From positions 58,593,701 to 58,657,700 of the forward strand of contig OY288247.1 in the NCBI GenBank assembly GCA_958450325.1: DNA of 64,000 nucleotides. Direction: 5' to 3'. The position numbers were made by a program, and so were the translations under genes. Source of the stretch: Agrostemma githago. Lineage: Eukaryota > Streptophyta > Magnoliopsida > Caryophyllales > Caryophyllaceae. The notes under the pieces were generated by a model that saw only the letters and a program-made list of their open reading frames with translations, did no database searches and had not been told where the DNA came from. Shown here piece after piece: positions 11,874-23,204 of the stretch; position 1 is the first letter of the stretch, and each line of letters opens with the position of its first letter.

Positions 11874-12260
11874 ATGGTAGCCACTGTCATGCCCCACTTG
11901 GGCAAGGCTAAGGAAGAAGGTCCATTAATCACCTTCTCTGAGTCCGATCTGCCACCGTTCGGGGCCTCCAATAACTTGGCCCTGTACATCACGGTGATTT
12001 GTCGGAGAAAATATCTTCCGATGACCCTAATTGACGATAGGCCTGCTATGAACGTCCTTTTTCTAAGGACTGCGAATGCCCTCGGCATCACCGAGGCTGA
12101 CTATATCCCGATTGCTTAAACCATCCAGGCTTTTGATGGGAGCCCAAAGTCGGTAGCTGGGGCCATTAAATTGACAATCATAACGGGTCCAATTGAAAAG
12201 TAGCTAGAGTTCCATATGATCGACGTCACCTCTTCTTTCAACTTACTTCTCGGGAGACCT
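11874..12260 (+). pseudogene. pro: H1 aspartic protease, active site destroyed
   Basis: The frame corresponds to the E2 protease (36339-36052, minus). It runs from LYITVICRRKYLP through the catalytic loop to ITEADY, and the flap/C-terminal LLLGRP block near 12242-12262. The retropepsin signature DDGSAVNVLP seen in E2 is DDRPAMNVLF in H1, so the catalytic D-G-S triplet is lost. In-frame stops at 12117 and 12201 break the rest. In a live element this enzyme would cut the Gag-Pol polyprotein. Confidence 0.8.
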
Positions 12261-12281
12261 TGAATCCACGCTGTTAAAGCA

Positions 12282-13048
12282 GTGTCCTCCATCCTCCACC
12301 GAAAAATCAAGTTGCCCCTGCAAGATAGTGTTATTACTTTGGAGGCAACCCATATGACTGTGGCTAGCTGCAACGCCACGGGCCGTACGAAACTTCGGGG
12401 GTTCGATTTTGTGGGAACGATCGAGGAGGAATACCTCTTCAGGCCTTATTTCACCACTAGCATTGATACGATGCTACAAAATTTAGGGTACTTTCCGGGG
12501 GCTACCTCAAGGCCATATCTTCCAGCTGGGAAGATTATTGAAGTCCTGAACGACGAAGACTAACACTTCGGCCTTGGGTACGCTATGACCCCGGGTAACG
12601 TTGTCCGAGCGGGCCTTGAAAAGGCCTACAATATCATCAAGGGTATCTACTTGAGTCCATATAGCCTGGGGTTGACCGACTACTTTTTTACGCCGGTATT
12701 CGGGGTTGTCCGAGTTGGTCTGTTTCAACAAACCTTTACATATCCGGGACCAAATTGGCCCGGGAATGGAACTACATTTCGGATGACATATTTGCCCTCA
12801 TCCAGTCAGAATCCAAGGAGGGTGATGATAATGCGAAGACCGTGTTGGGGCTGTTATTTGGGGAAGATAAGATCGTTCCGACTCCTAAGGAGGACTTAGT
12901 GAACCTGATCCTCCGAAGCAATAGATTCGATCCCACAAAGCTGATCTCAGAAGTCGGCTTCGATATCGGGGATAGGGTATGGAGGAAGACCATCTAGTGT
13001 ACCGACAACCAGGGTCGGGTCTACAAGCTGATCACAGGCAAAGGAGAC
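12282..13048 (+). pseudogene. H1 protease-RT spacer, broken
   Basis: Open pieces at 12282-12563 and 12755-12997 encode the region between protease and reverse transcriptase, for example FVGTIEEEYLFRPYFTTS and RSNRFDPTKLISEVG. Both are shared with E2 (36003-35231, minus). At least one frameshift and a TAG near 12995 separate the pieces. Its function is unknown; in Tat-type elements this spacer has no assigned enzyme. Confidence 0.7.
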
Positions 13049-14251
13049 ATGCCGAACACCGATTCCGAGTATGAGTTTGAGTCTAAGTCAGAGTCTGAGG
13101 CCGAGTCCAGAGGGTCTCGTGCTAGAGTTCAGTCGGTAACCCCTCTCCCTGTAGTCACTTCCACTGGGGCCTCGGGGTCTGTCCCGATAGCACTCACAAT
13201 CCCGCCTCTGACCATTGATCAGATGGCCGCTCTCTTTGAGTTGTTTTCCAAGTTTTCTATCAATAATAATGATAACCGTTCCGCTTACGACTTGTCTTAC
13301 TTACAAAATGTTTTCGGTTTCAAAAATATTATACGCAATGACATTGAGAAACCCGACAAACAGGTACCATTACCTCCGCATCTGATCGAGCAACTAGAAC
13401 AATGGGAATCTCGGGATCCGGTAATCGAAGAATTCGAGTCCATCAATGTGGGAACCACTTTAGAGTCCCATATGCTTAAGTTAGGGTTATCTTTAGATCC
13501 CGAGGAGAGACAACAGTTCACAAACCTCCTTCAAGAATTCAAAGACGTCTTCGCATGGTCCTACATGGACATGCCGGGGACAGATCGGGAAATAGATGAA
13601 CACCGTATACCTATCAAAGACGGGTGTAAGCCGGTAAAACAAAAGCTCCGCAGAATGAGACCCGAATGGTCTCCCAAGTTCAAAGAAGAGGTCGACAAAC
13701 AGTTCAAAGGCGACTTCATACAAGTGTCCGAATATCCGGACTGGGTCTCAAACATCGTGCCGGTACCTAAAAAGGACGGTAAGGTGCGCGTATGCGTAGA
13801 CTTTCGGGATCTTAACAAGGCAAGTTCGAAAGACAACTTTCCATTGCCACACATCGACATAATGGTGGACAATACCGCTGATCACGCCCTGCTATCCTTT
13901 ATGGATGGATAAGCTGGGTACAATCAGATTAAAATGGCAGAAGAAGACATGAGTAAGACCACCTTCACTACGCCATGGGGTACTTACTGTTATACTGTCA
14001 TGCCGTTCGGTCTTATCAATGCCGGGGCCACTTATCAACGAACGACGACGACTTCATTACACGACATTATGCATAAGGAAGTGGAAGTTTATGTAGATGA
14101 CACGATCGTCAAATCCAAAAGCCGAGATCGGCACATCACTACCCTAAGTAAATTCTTTACCCGATTGCACAAATACAACATGAGGCTAAACCCTCAAAAG
14201 TGCAGTTTCGGGGTAACATCTGGCAAATTACTAGGTCATATCGTTAGCTAA
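13049..14251 (+). pseudogene. pol: H1 reverse transcriptase with in-frame stop
   Basis: An acidic linker (EFESKSESEAES, near residue 10 of the frame) leads into a Ty3/Gypsy RT: EYPDWVSNIVPVPKKDG, VCVDFRDLNKAS, FPLPHID, then LLSFMDG. A TAA at 13910-13912 falls where E2 has Tyr of YAGYNQI. The frame continues with TPWGTYCYTVMPFGL and the catalytic YVDD at about 14090-14101, then ends in KLLGHIVS at a stop. The order is as in the family and the catalytic Asp pair is intact. The stop truncates the enzyme before its active site. Confidence 0.9.
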
Positions 14252-14900
14252 CGTGGTATCGAGGTCAATCCAGCTAAAATCAAAGCCATCACCGAGATGA
14301 AGCTCCCTAAAACCGAAAAAGAAATAAGGGATTTCTTGGGAAAGTTCAATATACAACCGGTTCGTATCCAACCTAACCATGGTATGTGAACCGATCTTCA
14401 AAAAACTGAAAGTGGGTGAACAAAAGCTATGGGACGATAACTGCCAAGCCGCTTTTGACAAGATCAAGGAAATCGTGTCTGCTCCACCGGTTTTAATGCC
14501 ACCTCAACTCGGTTAGCCTTTGTCGTTATACCTAACAACGACCGAGACAACCATGGGGGCTATGCTAGCACAGATAGTCGACTCGGAGGAACGAGCCATC
14601 TACTACTTTATCAAAAAATTCTTGGAGTATGAATGCAAGTACACCATGCTCCAGAAAACGTGCCAAGCCCTAGTCTGGGCGACCAAAAAAATCCACCACT
14701 ACGTGCTCAGTTACGAGGTACAGGTATTATCCAAAATGGATCCTATCAAGTACCTATTCGATAAGCCCATCCTTAATGGCAGGATGTCAAGGTGGACTCT
14801 AATGTTGGCAGAGTTCGATCTCAAATTTGTGTCGTTAAAAGCTATTAAAGGCCGGGTAGTAGCCGAATTTCTCGCTGATAGCCCCATAATCGAAGAATAA
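14252..14900 (+). pseudogene. pol: H1 first RNase H domain
   Basis: After a frameshifted connection (KAITEMKLPKTEKEI), the frame at 14520-14900 gives the RT-associated RNase H: LYLTTTETTMGAMLAQ, ERAIYYFIKKFLEYECKYT, ALVWATKKIHHYVL, and MSRWTLMLAEFDLKFV. It then ends at a stop after AEFLADSPIIEE. It matches E2 at 23948-23300 (minus). The domain would degrade the RNA strand of the hybrid during cDNA synthesis. Confidence 0.85.
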
Positions 14901-14925
14901 CACACCCACATTTGGTCCTTCTCAT

Positions 14926-15109
14926 ATGAAGATATATTCCATAACGACACAGAAACATGAGATTTATATTTCGACGGGGCATCCAATTCCGAGGCTTCGG
15001 AGTCGGTATTCTCTTAACATCACCGAAGGGGGGGGGGGAGATACTCCAATATCCATTAAATTGGATTTTGACGTGACTAATAACGCAGCCGAGTATGAAG
15101 CATGCATTC
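14926..15109 (+). pseudogene. pol: H1 second RNase H, N-terminal part (disrupted by E2)
   Basis: The sequence encodes GVGILL (frameshifted), a run of nine or more G at 15020-15030, then KLDFDVTNNAAEYEACIHG, the plant-type second RNase H of Tat/Ogre pol. E2 is inserted immediately after the His-Gly codons. The domain resumes at 53359. Confidence 0.85.
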
Positions 15110-15114
15110 ACGGG
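15110..15114. repeat. Target site duplication ACGGG (left)
   Basis: ACGGG directly precedes the E2 LTR terminus TGTGGACATG at 15115. The same five bases occur at 53359-53363 directly after the opposite E2 terminus TGTCTACA. Confidence 0.95.
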
Positions 15115-15904
15115 TGTGGACATGACATAGGTCCACCCCGACGCGGCCACGCGCAGGTTTTGGGAGGCGAATGAATCTCCATATGAGAACGGATCGAATT
15201 GAAATTTAAATCGAAGTGGAGTCGCCGCCGAACTTTGTGGGAGTTCGGGCCCGTTCGAACCCACTCTATGTCGTAGTGGACCGTGTACGAAATACGGTCA
15301 ATTTATGATGTCAGAGTTTATTGGGCTCGTCCCTTTGCATTTCATACCGATACCGACATTATCGGATAACGTGTATTGAATGACTCTCGTGCGCCAACGA
15401 TTTTGGGCATCCGGAAATCGAGGTTCTGAGTAAGGGGTGAGGGTACGTGTTGGGAAGTTCACAAAGAACACCTAACCCCGCCCGCACATTGGCGGCCTCC
15501 ACTAAGATATCGAGTGACTTTCTAATACGCGCGTTAGTTGAACGATGAAATGATATGCAAACATTGTTTTCCCTAGACATGCGAAAAGTTGAATGGGTTT
15601 CTATGTCGATTTAATGTAACTAATTATAACGTCAAAGTTATATTTAGCATGCGAGTTCATTTTAGTACAATAAAATAAACGATAAATCAACAAGAAAAGT
15701 AACAAACTTGTTAGTAACGGTATAATGATAATAACGGTTTGCGAGTATATAATGATATAGAATGACGTATATAGGATGATGCAAAGTTTTGAAAAGTGAT
15801 GTTTCCTGTGATTGATTTGACGCGTGTTGACCTAGGTCATAAAAAAAAGTATTATCGAAAGTAGAAAAGCGATGTGGGACTCACGATATTTGTCGTGATA
15901 AGGT

Positions 15905-16054
15905 CACTCGATCGAGTCACTGACGGACTCGACCGAGTACGCTGCCACTCGATCGAGTCATTGCGAGACTCGGACGAGTGGTGGTCAAAAAATCATTATG
16001 TCTGTTTTTTTTTGGGGTACCACTCGACCGAGTGTGTTGGGAACTCGATCGAGT
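15905..16054. repeat. Palindrome cluster I in LTR A (ACTCGATCGAGT)
   Basis: Six copies of ACTCGATCGAGT or variants (ACTCGACCGAGT, ACTCGGACGAGT) have centres at 15911.5, 15932.5, 15952.5, 15973.5, 16027.5 and 16048.5. The spacings are 21, 20, 21, 54 and 21 bp. The partner array in LTR B has eight copies. Confidence 0.9.
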
Positions 16055-17177
16055 GCCCCTTGTACGAACTAAGGTTCGCCTCGTAATTTGATATTGCTTT
16101 TCGATTTTGGATAAGTCGCTGATTCAACCGAATCGGGCATAAATATCGTATAATTTATGCTCAATTCGGATTTTGATAAATCGTTAATTTCGTGAAATCG
16201 GGTATAAATATTACGAGATTTATACTCGATCCTAAATTTGATACTCGTCATATCCCATGTTCGATTATTGAATCGATATGGAATATTAGAGCGAAAACTT
16301 GAAGAAAATAATATAAGTCGTTTTAAATTAACTAAGACGGTATGGATTTCCTCCGCGTTCATAGTGTTGTAATTCTAACGAATTATATGACAACTATTTT
16401 AGCATCAATGAAAAACCGTGTTAGTTAAATTAACTGACTAAATAGTTTAGATCCGACATCCCACTATTGAGTTGGTATCGAATCTAGTAGATTGACACTT
16501 TGCGATTGTTTTAATTAAAACAGACTCGACTTGATTCCCTCGGCTTACCGACATCGTAATAAATTCCTAAGGATTATGTGATGTTGGATCCGGGTCAACG
16601 GGTTTCGACCCTAATTGAAAAAAAAAATATTTATTTTGAAAAAGCTTTAGAATCAATGAAATATGCGACTAACGATAATACTAACGAAACAAAAAGTTAT
16701 TGTTTAAGTTGACTTGTTTCAATAATCAAGTGCTAGGGGTGTCGGGATAAACGAGTGTCAACATCGGGTGCGTTACCCTCGTAATATTCGGATTTTCTTA
16801 TCCCGACATCACTTGCACTCGACACAAATTCACAAGTATTTTAATGTTTTATACTAGTGATATTAACGATATTATAGACGCGATAATGACGATAAAAAAT
16901 AAAAAAAAGACGATGACGACGATATAGACGGCGCGTGGGGAAGAAAAGAAGGGAAGAGAAAGGGATTTTTGCACCCTCAACCTACATGTTCTTGACTCGG
17001 ATAGGACTCGCTTGATTGTGGCTTAGGCATGGGAGTTCGAGATTTACGTAGACTAAGTTGTGGTGGTTTTCGGTTTGTCTCCTAAGTACTAGGGTTAGGG
17101 TTTGAGTGTATGGGATTAGGATTGCTAGGGGTTTGATTAGGGTTCCAAAAGTATGGAAAAGATGTATGCATGAGGTG

Positions 17178-17187
17178 TATATATATA
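17178..17187 (-). promoter_or_regulatory. E2 LTR A TATA box
   Basis: An alternating TA run of 10 bp lies just downstream (in minus orientation) of palindrome cluster II. Its counterpart in LTR B is at 52829-52836. Confidence 0.6.
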
Positions 17188-17216
17188 GGCAAAGCTATGT
17201 ACCTCCGGCTAGGGTT

Positions 17217-17320
17217 ACTCGACCGAGTAGCCCCCTGACTCGGCCTAGTGGCCCAGTCAAAACGCAGTCGGGCTTGTTACAGGGACCACTCGATCGAGTG
17301 GGCTGACACTTGATCGAGTG
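17217..17320. repeat. Palindrome cluster II in LTR A
   Basis: Four ACTCGAYCGAGT-like palindromes have centres at 17222.5, 17243.5, 17293.5 and 17313.5 (spacings 21, 50, 20). The nearest is about 35-45 bp upstream of the TATA box in element orientation. Confidence 0.9.
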
Positions 17321-17709
17321 GGTCAGCCGCAGTGCAAGGGTCCGGTTTTTTGGTCCGTGGTTTGGATATTTTGTGGGTTTTGTATTTGGACTGGATTTAT
17401 GATATTTGAATGGCTATTTTTATGTGTCTCGGAAGCGGCTTTGACCGGGGTTTGACCCAATTGCTAAAAGTCGGTTTTATTTCCGGTGTCGGTTTTGACC
17501 CAAATTAGTCTTATTTTATTGGAAACGACCCACTGGGCCTGAATTTGAGGTTGGTTTTGTGAGATTTGTACTCTGTAAACGCATAAGCCAGCAACCAATG
17601 GTTTTGAGCCCATGTCCGAGCGCGTAGAAACACGTTTGCGTCCGATCATCATCGGGTGTTTTTTGGAAACTCCTATAGACACCTGGCGGTCCAAATGTGG
17701 GTGTCTACA

Positions 17710-17724
17710 GAGCCCCCACTCTGA
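17710..17724 (-). promoter_or_regulatory. E2 polypurine tract
   Basis: On the minus strand, CAGAGTGGGGGCTC directly abuts the LTR start TGTAGACACCC. A G-rich purine run at this position is the plus-strand DNA primer site of LTR retrotransposons. Confidence 0.75.
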
Positions 17725-18378
17725 CTGAGGCTTGGACAGGGCGAAAGTCAGAGTAGCTACCAAGCCAATTAAGACATGGTAGACTTCCGGTCGGATCGTT
17801 TATAGTCCATTAGACCCGCGTGAAGGGCTCGCCAGCCATAAGATAAAAATCATACCTGTGCTGGTGATGATAGCTCCGTAGGGAATTTGGACTTGTCGTG
17901 TAAGTCCCGGGTGTGCCTGTATATGGGCCCATCCCATGAAAATGCCGCCTTGGGCCTTCCGCTGGGGAGATATGTGAGTTGCACTAGCTTGCTTTTGAAG
18001 CCTTGAGTCATACCTGTATAAGTCCCATAAAATTTTGCATGTAACACGTAGGTAGAAAATATGACTCGCGCTGGGGAAAATGATTTTTTAATTTTTGAAT
18101 TTTTGAAATTTTTGAAATTTTTGAATTTTTGAAATTTTTGACTCCAAAGAAATTTAGGAAAGTTCGGGATGACTAAATCTGTGCTAGTATTGAGACTAGG
18201 CCTGTATGTTTAAGCCGGTTGGGATTAGGAAACTTTTCATGGAAAAGTGATATGGAAAGAGGGTTGTAAGGCTGATGCTATATATAGCTCTCCCTTGTCT
18301 TTGATTTTCTTCACAACCTCCTCATAATTCATCCCTCCTTAAAACAATGTTTCTTTATTCCTTTCAAGAATTTTAACC
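17725..18378 (-). other. E2 3' untranslated region with A/T low-complexity tract
   Basis: This is non-coding sequence between the polypurine tract and the antisense ORF. It includes a degenerate tandem GAATTTTTGAAATTTTT-like tract at about 18085-18145. A 65-codon minus-strand open frame at 18047-17850 has no recognisable domain. The right 100 bp carries the putative promoter of the antisense ORF. Confidence 0.6.
18278..18288 (+). promoter_or_regulatory. Putative TATA box of the antisense ORF
   Basis: CTATATATAGC lies about 100 bp upstream of the ATG at 18379 and is followed by a C/T-rich leader. The orientation is opposite to E2. Extra antisense ORFs near the 3' LTR are known from Tat-lineage elements; a promoter here is inferred only from this motif. 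Confidence 0.45.
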
Positions 18379-18948
18379 ATGGGAATCGATTGATTGACCG
18401 TGATGCTGCAAGAATGGTCCCGACGCTTTAGGGACACGGATAGGGTGGCTCTCAATTAGACGGGTATTACTCAGCTGTATCCATTCCGTCAGATGCAAGT
18501 TGATCGCTACTTCCTTGATGCTTGTTTGTCCTATTGGGACGATACATATCATGTCTTTGCCTTTCCCCGGGGAGAAGTTTGCCCTTTACCTGAGGAGATT
18601 GCTGCGGTGGGAGGATGAAATCCGATATTTCGTCCTGTCGTCCCGTCTTTTTGGTTTATGACCCAAGAAGAAAGCTACGGGAATTTTTAGGACTTTCCCA
18701 CAATGAAGTATCCCGCATGATGGAGGATGGTAATATTTCTCTGATCGACTTGGCTGAGAAATTTATGAATCCTCACGATGTCCGGGTCAGACCGGTTCAC
18801 AACCGTAGGGCTTTTTCTTTCTGTATGCTCCATGTTTATGCTTTTGAAGGTCACATGGATTTATTGTCATGCATGGGAAACGCCCGCCTATTTACCATGG
18901 TTGATTTGATGGAGACGAAGCACAACCCGGCTTGGCTGTCATGCATAG
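18379..18948 (+). pseudogene. Antisense plant-mobile-domain-like ORF, broken and truncated
   Basis: The frame from ATG 18379 has stops at codons 5 and 29 but reads DRYFLDACLSYWDDTYHVFAFPRG, then EVCPLPEEIAA, the signature of plant mobile domain (PMD/DUF7745-like) proteins. A frameshift near 18612 moves the rest into the frame 18615-18948 (LREFLGLS, DGNISLIDLAEKF, RAFSFCMLHVYAFEG). The C-terminal part is missing: the sequence switches to LARD internal DNA at about 18949. It lies antisense to E2 between pol and the 3' LTR, the known position of extra antisense ORFs in Tat elements. Its function is unknown. Confidence 0.75.
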
Positions 18949-19549
18949 GATTGTTATGTAAAACGTTTTAACATTGGCGAAATTATTTTGTATGTTCAAG
19001 TTTGATAACATTTTTGAAAACTTTCATAATTACTTTGATAACATTTTCAAAATTTTAACGTTTTGAAAATTGATTTTCATTTTATTGTTGGTAGACTTTT
19101 GAATCTGTTATTGAAAATGTTTGACGGCTGGTGCGATTTTTACTAACTACAAAATTTGATTTCTCCAAACTAAATATTGTTTCATCAAAAAAAGGAATAA
19201 TATCGAATTTCTTAATCAAAATATTTTACTTTTCTTTTCAAAATATTTTGGTTATCCTATTTCCTTCTAGTTTGTTTACAAATGTTATTTGACGTCATTA
19301 TTTTACCAAATAACTTTACTTTACGATTTCACTAATTAAAAAAAAATAAACTCCGGGTAGCTTAGCCCAATTCCTCTCGAAATAAATATTTGCATTTCAT
19401 TTCATATCACTTTAAAAATTGTAAAATTTTCTTTTACAGCAAAATTTTTATGCGAGATTTGTATCCTCACCTTTTCGAGTGGGGTAATCTTGTTTCCTTT
19501 CTGCTTATTCTTAGTTTCGAGGACAAAACTTTGTTTTAGTGGGGAGGAT

Positions 19550-20182
19550 TGTAACACCCACTATTTTCCTAGTGCCGTTAATTATTCTGTTGTGACTCCG
19601 TCATGACTCTATGTCAATTTCGTCTTCTATTTCCTTCATCTTTCTGAATTCTTATTATTTTTTTGAGTCAAATATTATTTATTTTTATTTTAAAAGATTT
19701 TAATTCTTGTAAACCTATTTATTTGATTTTCATTGTAAACTATTTATTTTTGCGCGTGAAGTTTTTCACTGAAAGTTTATTTTTATTATAATGTGTTTTA
19801 CTGTTTTCCATTTTTACTATTTTTCTATAATAGTAATTACAGTTTTAAATCCTGTTATACGGCTGGGAGAACGTTGACGTTGCTCCTCACTGATTGTGGC
19901 TGTTATGTTTTTAACATGGCAGGTATATGTGTTTTCCTTCGGGTGGGCTAGCGAGCAGTTATGGATCCTGCTTGTTTTAATCAGATCATTGTATTGTGGA
20001 TTGTTAAAACCCTTTTTATGGATTTTATTTATTTATTTATTTATTTTGTAGCCATTTTTATTTTATGGCTTATGTATTGACTTACCATTTTTATTTAATC
20101 AAGACATAGCAACAGTGTGTTATAATCCCACTTCTACAGTGTTTCCGCCACTGTATTGTGTTAGAATTTCTAGGGGATTACA
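19550..20182 (+). repeat. LARD LTR with about 2.9-kb internal deletion
   Basis: It starts TGTAACACCC and ends GGGGATTACA like the 3.5-kb LTRs. It is similar to their first 200 bp and last 420 bp, joined around GCGCGTGAAG near 19753. The joined points correspond to about 24316 and 27210 in the full LTR. Confidence 0.85.
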
Positions 20183-20184
20183 GT

Positions 20185-20196
20185 TGGTATCAAAGC
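20185..20196 (+). promoter_or_regulatory. LARD primer-binding site (one mismatch)
   Basis: TGGTATCAAAGC, against the consensus TGGTATCAGAGC, lies 2 bp after the LTR end. Confidence 0.8.
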
Positions 20197-23117
20197 ATCA
20201 CTGCTCCCAACGCTTACACCTGAAATTAGGGAAAATACCAGTAGATTATTTAAACAGTAAATAAAAATATTATTAGAAATTGATAGAAACAAATAAGGAC
20301 TTAACTGTTAAGATTATCTGTTTCCTGAACTCAATGATTAGCATTGAATATTTGTACTTTTGTGGGAAGAAGACGAATGAACAAGATATTGATAGGATGC
20401 TGCTCCAGATCGGGACAAGACCTGCTTAGAACTCTCAACGCCTGCTGACTCGAGTGGACAACTTGGTGCTCCAAGAAAGATGCCGATGGTGATTTTTAGC
20501 TCCAGTTCAGTTTACTTAAGCTACAGGCCAAATGATCAAGAGTAGATTCATGTTCCATGATGTCGCAGTAGATCGAGATGGAGCGACCGAAGACTTACGT
20601 GCTCGTTCCTCTACAAGAAGATGAAGTAAGCCATTTGGATCCCGCGTGAACTCTGGAGGCCCGAAGATTCTCCTCTGGTTCAAGAAATTAGTAATATAGT
20701 ATCATCGACTCTTTTCTTCCTTCCTCTACTTCTTCTCTTTTATATTCTCTTCTTCAACCGCTTGGTGAATCCTTGTTATATTCTTCTACTCTACCATCTT
20801 TCTCTTGAGATTCTTTGGCTAGACCGATTTCCGTCTTAGTGAACCCCGTGAAAGGATATAGATGTTTGAGGTTTATTAAACCCTTGTTACCTATGGCTTG
20901 AGGGATGTGAGTTATACCCTGTTATCTATCTTAGTAAGCTTTTGAGGATCGATTTGAATGATAAATTGTCAATTAATGGAATTAGGTTGGTACTTTAGAC
21001 ACTGAACCTTGGGTTATAGGTTACTTGATTATTTGGGGGACTTAGAGTTGAATATATTTTGGGGTAGTAAGAGTATATCGTACTTGATGGATACCTAGTA
21101 CCTAATTTAACCTAGAACCGATCTAAGTGTAGCTAATAATATAATTTTGGGATTCCTACCTAAATGTTATTTGATGGATGCATCGGGAATATTTGGGATC
21201 ATAGAGTACTGTTTAAATTGTTAACCTGAGTGTTGTGGTACCATCGAAGGTTTTCATTAATACCGTTAGAAATTTTGGTTAACATAGATTACCCGTGTTT
21301 TTTAAGGATTAGATCGTTAATTTATGGTTAAGGTTGTAACCTATGAACTTTGGAGTTGAGTGATCTAAATTGGATAAATTGTTGTTAACCTTGAAAAAGA
21401 GAAACATATTGCCATTAGAGGTTGGATTTATCGCGTTGTTTTGAGGAACACTTTGATGTCAATCATCTTAATGGATTTATAGTTTAGAACCTTAGACCAA
21501 CGAGCTTGTGGCTTCGTTGAGTTATTAACTATTTTGTGGTTGCACCATTACGATTAGAAATTTGATGGACTTCTCAGAAACATTAATCGAATGATGTGTT
21601 TGAAGATGTGAGTGTTTGCGCAATTACCTATAGGTTTGAGCGTGTTTGAGAATTTATTGTACTTCCCCAACTTCTGTACTTGTGGTATTATTAATATGTT
21701 GGTGATCATTTTTGAGGATTTCGTGTCCGAACTTTGTTAATTGGTGGGTTTTATTTAGTCTTCCTTACTCGAGAAATTTGAAGTATACCTCGAGTTCAGA
21801 CCTTATGAGCTTTAAATTTATGAACTTTAGTGATTACGAGTTAGGGTATGTTTTGATAACCGTTGGAATCTTAATTAAAGGATTAGTCTAAATCATTTGT
21901 GGATTCTGAGTATACTAATTGAAAGATTGTATAAGTATGTAAGACTTAATTTTGGAGATTGTAGGTTGAGTAGGACCACCCTGTACTGATATTGGACTTA
22001 GCGTTATTTGATGGGAATTAGGAACCCGTGTTTGTGGAAGTCGTGCTAGGAATCTCGAGATGATTAATTTCTTCCATAATCCTTGAGAGCTCTTTTTGAT
22101 TCTCAACTCCGTCTTCCTTTCTGCTTCTCTTGAATTCTGTTACGGTAACTCCTGCCAATCCCTTCAACCTTTGTCGACTTCGAAAGCTCTTATTTTTAAT
22201 TTATTTATCCTTGTTCTATTTACCCGTTAACTATTTTTCGAACTCCCTATTTTATAAAAAGTTTGACTACTTTAAAAAAAAATGGATTATCGTAAAATTT
22301 TAACATTTTTAGTTATAATTTCTAATTGTGAATTTGCCCGTTTTGTAAAAAGCTTGACTAATTTCAAATTTTTTATTTTCATGAAATTTTAACATTTTTA
22401 AGCATAATTTCAAATTTTAAAACTCCCCATTTTGTAAAAACTTTGAGCAATTTAACATTTTGGATTATCGTGAAATTTAACATTTTTTTTATAATTTGAG
22501 AACTATATACTTGAGTTTGTTTTATCTTTGGTTGATATTTATATTTAGATCTATTTCAAAATGCCTTAATAATTTATTTTAAATTATTTCGAAATTATTT
22601 TTAATTTTTGATTTTCAAGCGATCAAAATTTTATGAAGACTTTTATATTTCCATGTACTTCAATTTGTATAGGATTGTTATGTAAAACGTTTTAACATTG
22701 TCGAAATGATTTTGTATGTTCAAGTTTGATAACATTTTTGAAAACTTTCATAATTACTTTGATAACATTTTCGAAATTTTAACGTTTTGAAAATGAATTT
22801 TCATTTTATTGTTGTTGGACTTTTGAATCTGTAATTGAAAATGTTTGACGGCTGGTGCGATTTTTACTAACTACAAACTTAGATTTCTCCTAACTAAATT
22901 TTGTTTCATCAAAAAAAGGAATAATATCGAATTTCGTAATCAAAATATTTTACTTTTGTTTTCAAAATATTTTGGTTATCCTATTTCCTTCGAGTTTGTT
23001 TACAAATGTTATTTGACGTCATTATTTTACCAAATAACTTTACTTTACGGTTTCACTAATTAAAAAAAAATTTAAACTCCGGGTAGCTTAGCCAAATTCC
23101 TCTCGGAATAAATATTT

Positions 23118-23204
23118 GACGTGCACTTTGTTGATATGAGTAGTACTTCAAATCCCTTTAAACAAGGCTCATAAATAGGACATCTTCATTCAATGCGGGG
23201 TATT
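23118..23204. other. Unassigned 87-bp junction
   Basis: It lies between the truncated LARD internal end and the E2 RNase H. I see no match elsewhere in the window. Confidence 0.4.

Larger units (their letters stand above)
15115..17709 (-). repeat. E2 3' LTR (LTR A), 2,595 bp
   Basis: On the minus strand it begins TGTAGACACCC (plus-strand end GTGTCTACA at 17709) and ends GTCCACA (plus-strand start TGTGGACA at 15115). It carries palindrome clusters at 15905-16054 and 17217-17320 and a TATA box at 17178-17187. It is about 60 bp shorter than its partner at 50704, largely because one pair of palindromes is missing. Confidence 0.92.
18949..23117 (+). mobile_element. Rearranged LARD remnant: internal end - LTR - internal
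   Basis: It contains, in order: the 3' end of a LARD internal region (18949-19549), one LTR shortened to 633 bp (19550-20182), an iMet PBS, and most of a second internal region (20183-23117). The second internal region ends with the same sequence as the first block. Both outer ends are truncated and lack LTRs. It sits where E2 integrase should be, so a deletion removed integrase together with the outer parts of this insertion. Confidence 0.8.
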
